A stretch of DNA of 6,812 nucleotides, taken from NCBI GenBank assembly GCA_944333375.1, contig CALVKX010000115.1:1-6812 (forward strand). The letters are read 5' to 3'. The first letter of the stretch is position 1. Each line of letters opens with the position of its first letter. Below the pieces are notes generated by a model. That model was not told the DNA's origin. It did no database searches and saw nothing but the letters and a program-made list of their open reading frames with translations. Made by a program: the position numbers and the translations under genes. Positions 6,711 to 6,812 of this stretch are shown piece after piece. This DNA is from an uncultured Eubacteriales bacterium. GTDB lineage: Bacteria > Bacillota_A > Clostridia > Christensenellales > Aristaeellaceae.

Positions 6711-6743
6711 GCCTCCTTGCAGCCGACGAACCAAAAAGGAGGC
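6711..6743 (+). promoter_or_regulatory. Leader hairpin that can mask the Shine-Dalgarno
   Basis: GCCTCCTT (6711-6718) is perfectly complementary to AAGGAGGC (6736-6743), with a 17-base loop between. The 3' arm contains the ribosome binding site AAGGAGG, which lies 7 bases before the ATG at 6750. In the RNA this 8-bp stem would hide the site. This may be translational control, or a chance complement of a purine-rich Shine-Dalgarno sequence. Confidence 0.5.
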
Positions 6744-6749
6744 GTGCCA

Positions 6750-6812
6750 ATGTCTTTTTACTCTTACAAGAACGCCAACCCCTGTTGCTGCCCCGGCACC
6801 ATCACCAACGGC
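6750..6812 (+). CDS. Start of a Cys-rich protein of unknown function (partial)
   Basis: A reading frame opens at ATG 6750 and stays open for 21 codons to the window edge. Its Shine-Dalgarno AAAAAGGAGG is very strong and correctly spaced at 7 bases. The visible product begins MSFYSYKNANP, then three consecutive cysteines followed by PGTITNG. It shows no signal peptide or membrane segment in this part. I do not recognise the family. The Cys triplet, the Pro/Gly/Thr/Asn composition and the sigma-K-like promoter would suit a spore coat or exosporium protein, possibly with collagen-like sequence further on, but only the start is visible and this is inference. The short length seen also allows a small unrelated protein. 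Confidence 0.65.
   Translation, partial: MSFYSYKNANPCCCPGTITNG

Noticed and set aside
6666..6718. On the minus strand AAGGAGGC is followed 6 bases later by ATG (6704), resembling a divergent gene start
   Set aside because: That frame stops after about a dozen codons, and the 85-codon frame nearby starts with a TTG too close to the site and runs antisense to the TraB-like gene. The AAGGAGGC is better read as the anti-Shine-Dalgarno arm of the leader hairpin.

Overview
The window is GC-rich chromosomal DNA from an endospore-forming Firmicute, most likely a high-GC member of the Clostridia. The evidence is a clear spoIIR gene (found only in endospore formers), a YugP-type zinc peptidase, strong AGGAGG-type Shine-Dalgarno sequences before every gene, and clostridial-style versions of YgiQ and a nuclease-helicase. 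I see no insertion sequence, phage gene, CRISPR array, tRNA or rRNA. Species-level placement is not possible from reading alone.

Layout: two genes run leftwards on the minus strand, spoIIR (1933-2547) followed by ygiQ (18-1871). Diverging from them on the plus strand is a compact three-gene run: a membrane zinc metallopeptidase (2697-3380), a PD-(D/E)XK nuclease / XPD-like iron-sulfur helicase fusion (3410-5698), and a TraB/GumN-family lipoprotein (5683-6630) whose start overlaps the helicase stop by 16 bases. A sixth reading frame, Cys-rich at its N-terminus, starts at 6750 and runs off the window end. All intergenic stretches are under 150 bases.

Regulation readable from sequence: spoIIR has a good candidate sigma-F (forespore) promoter, as expected for the signal that triggers pro-sigma-E processing. 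ygiQ has its own extended -10 promoter in the 61-base gap after spoIIR. The plus-strand run has a plausible sigma-A promoter whose -10 overlaps a small perfect palindrome. The last, truncated gene has a -10 matching the mother-cell sigma-K pattern, inside a stem-loop, and its Shine-Dalgarno sequence can pair perfectly over 8 bp with an upstream segment.

Functionally, spoIIR is a sporulation checkpoint signal and the truncated gene may be a late mother-cell (coat or exosporium) product. The plus-strand run mixes two cell-envelope proteins with a DNA-repair-type helicase, and no common pathway is evident. Most of the window is ordinary; the most unusual part is the 119-base leader at 6631-6749.
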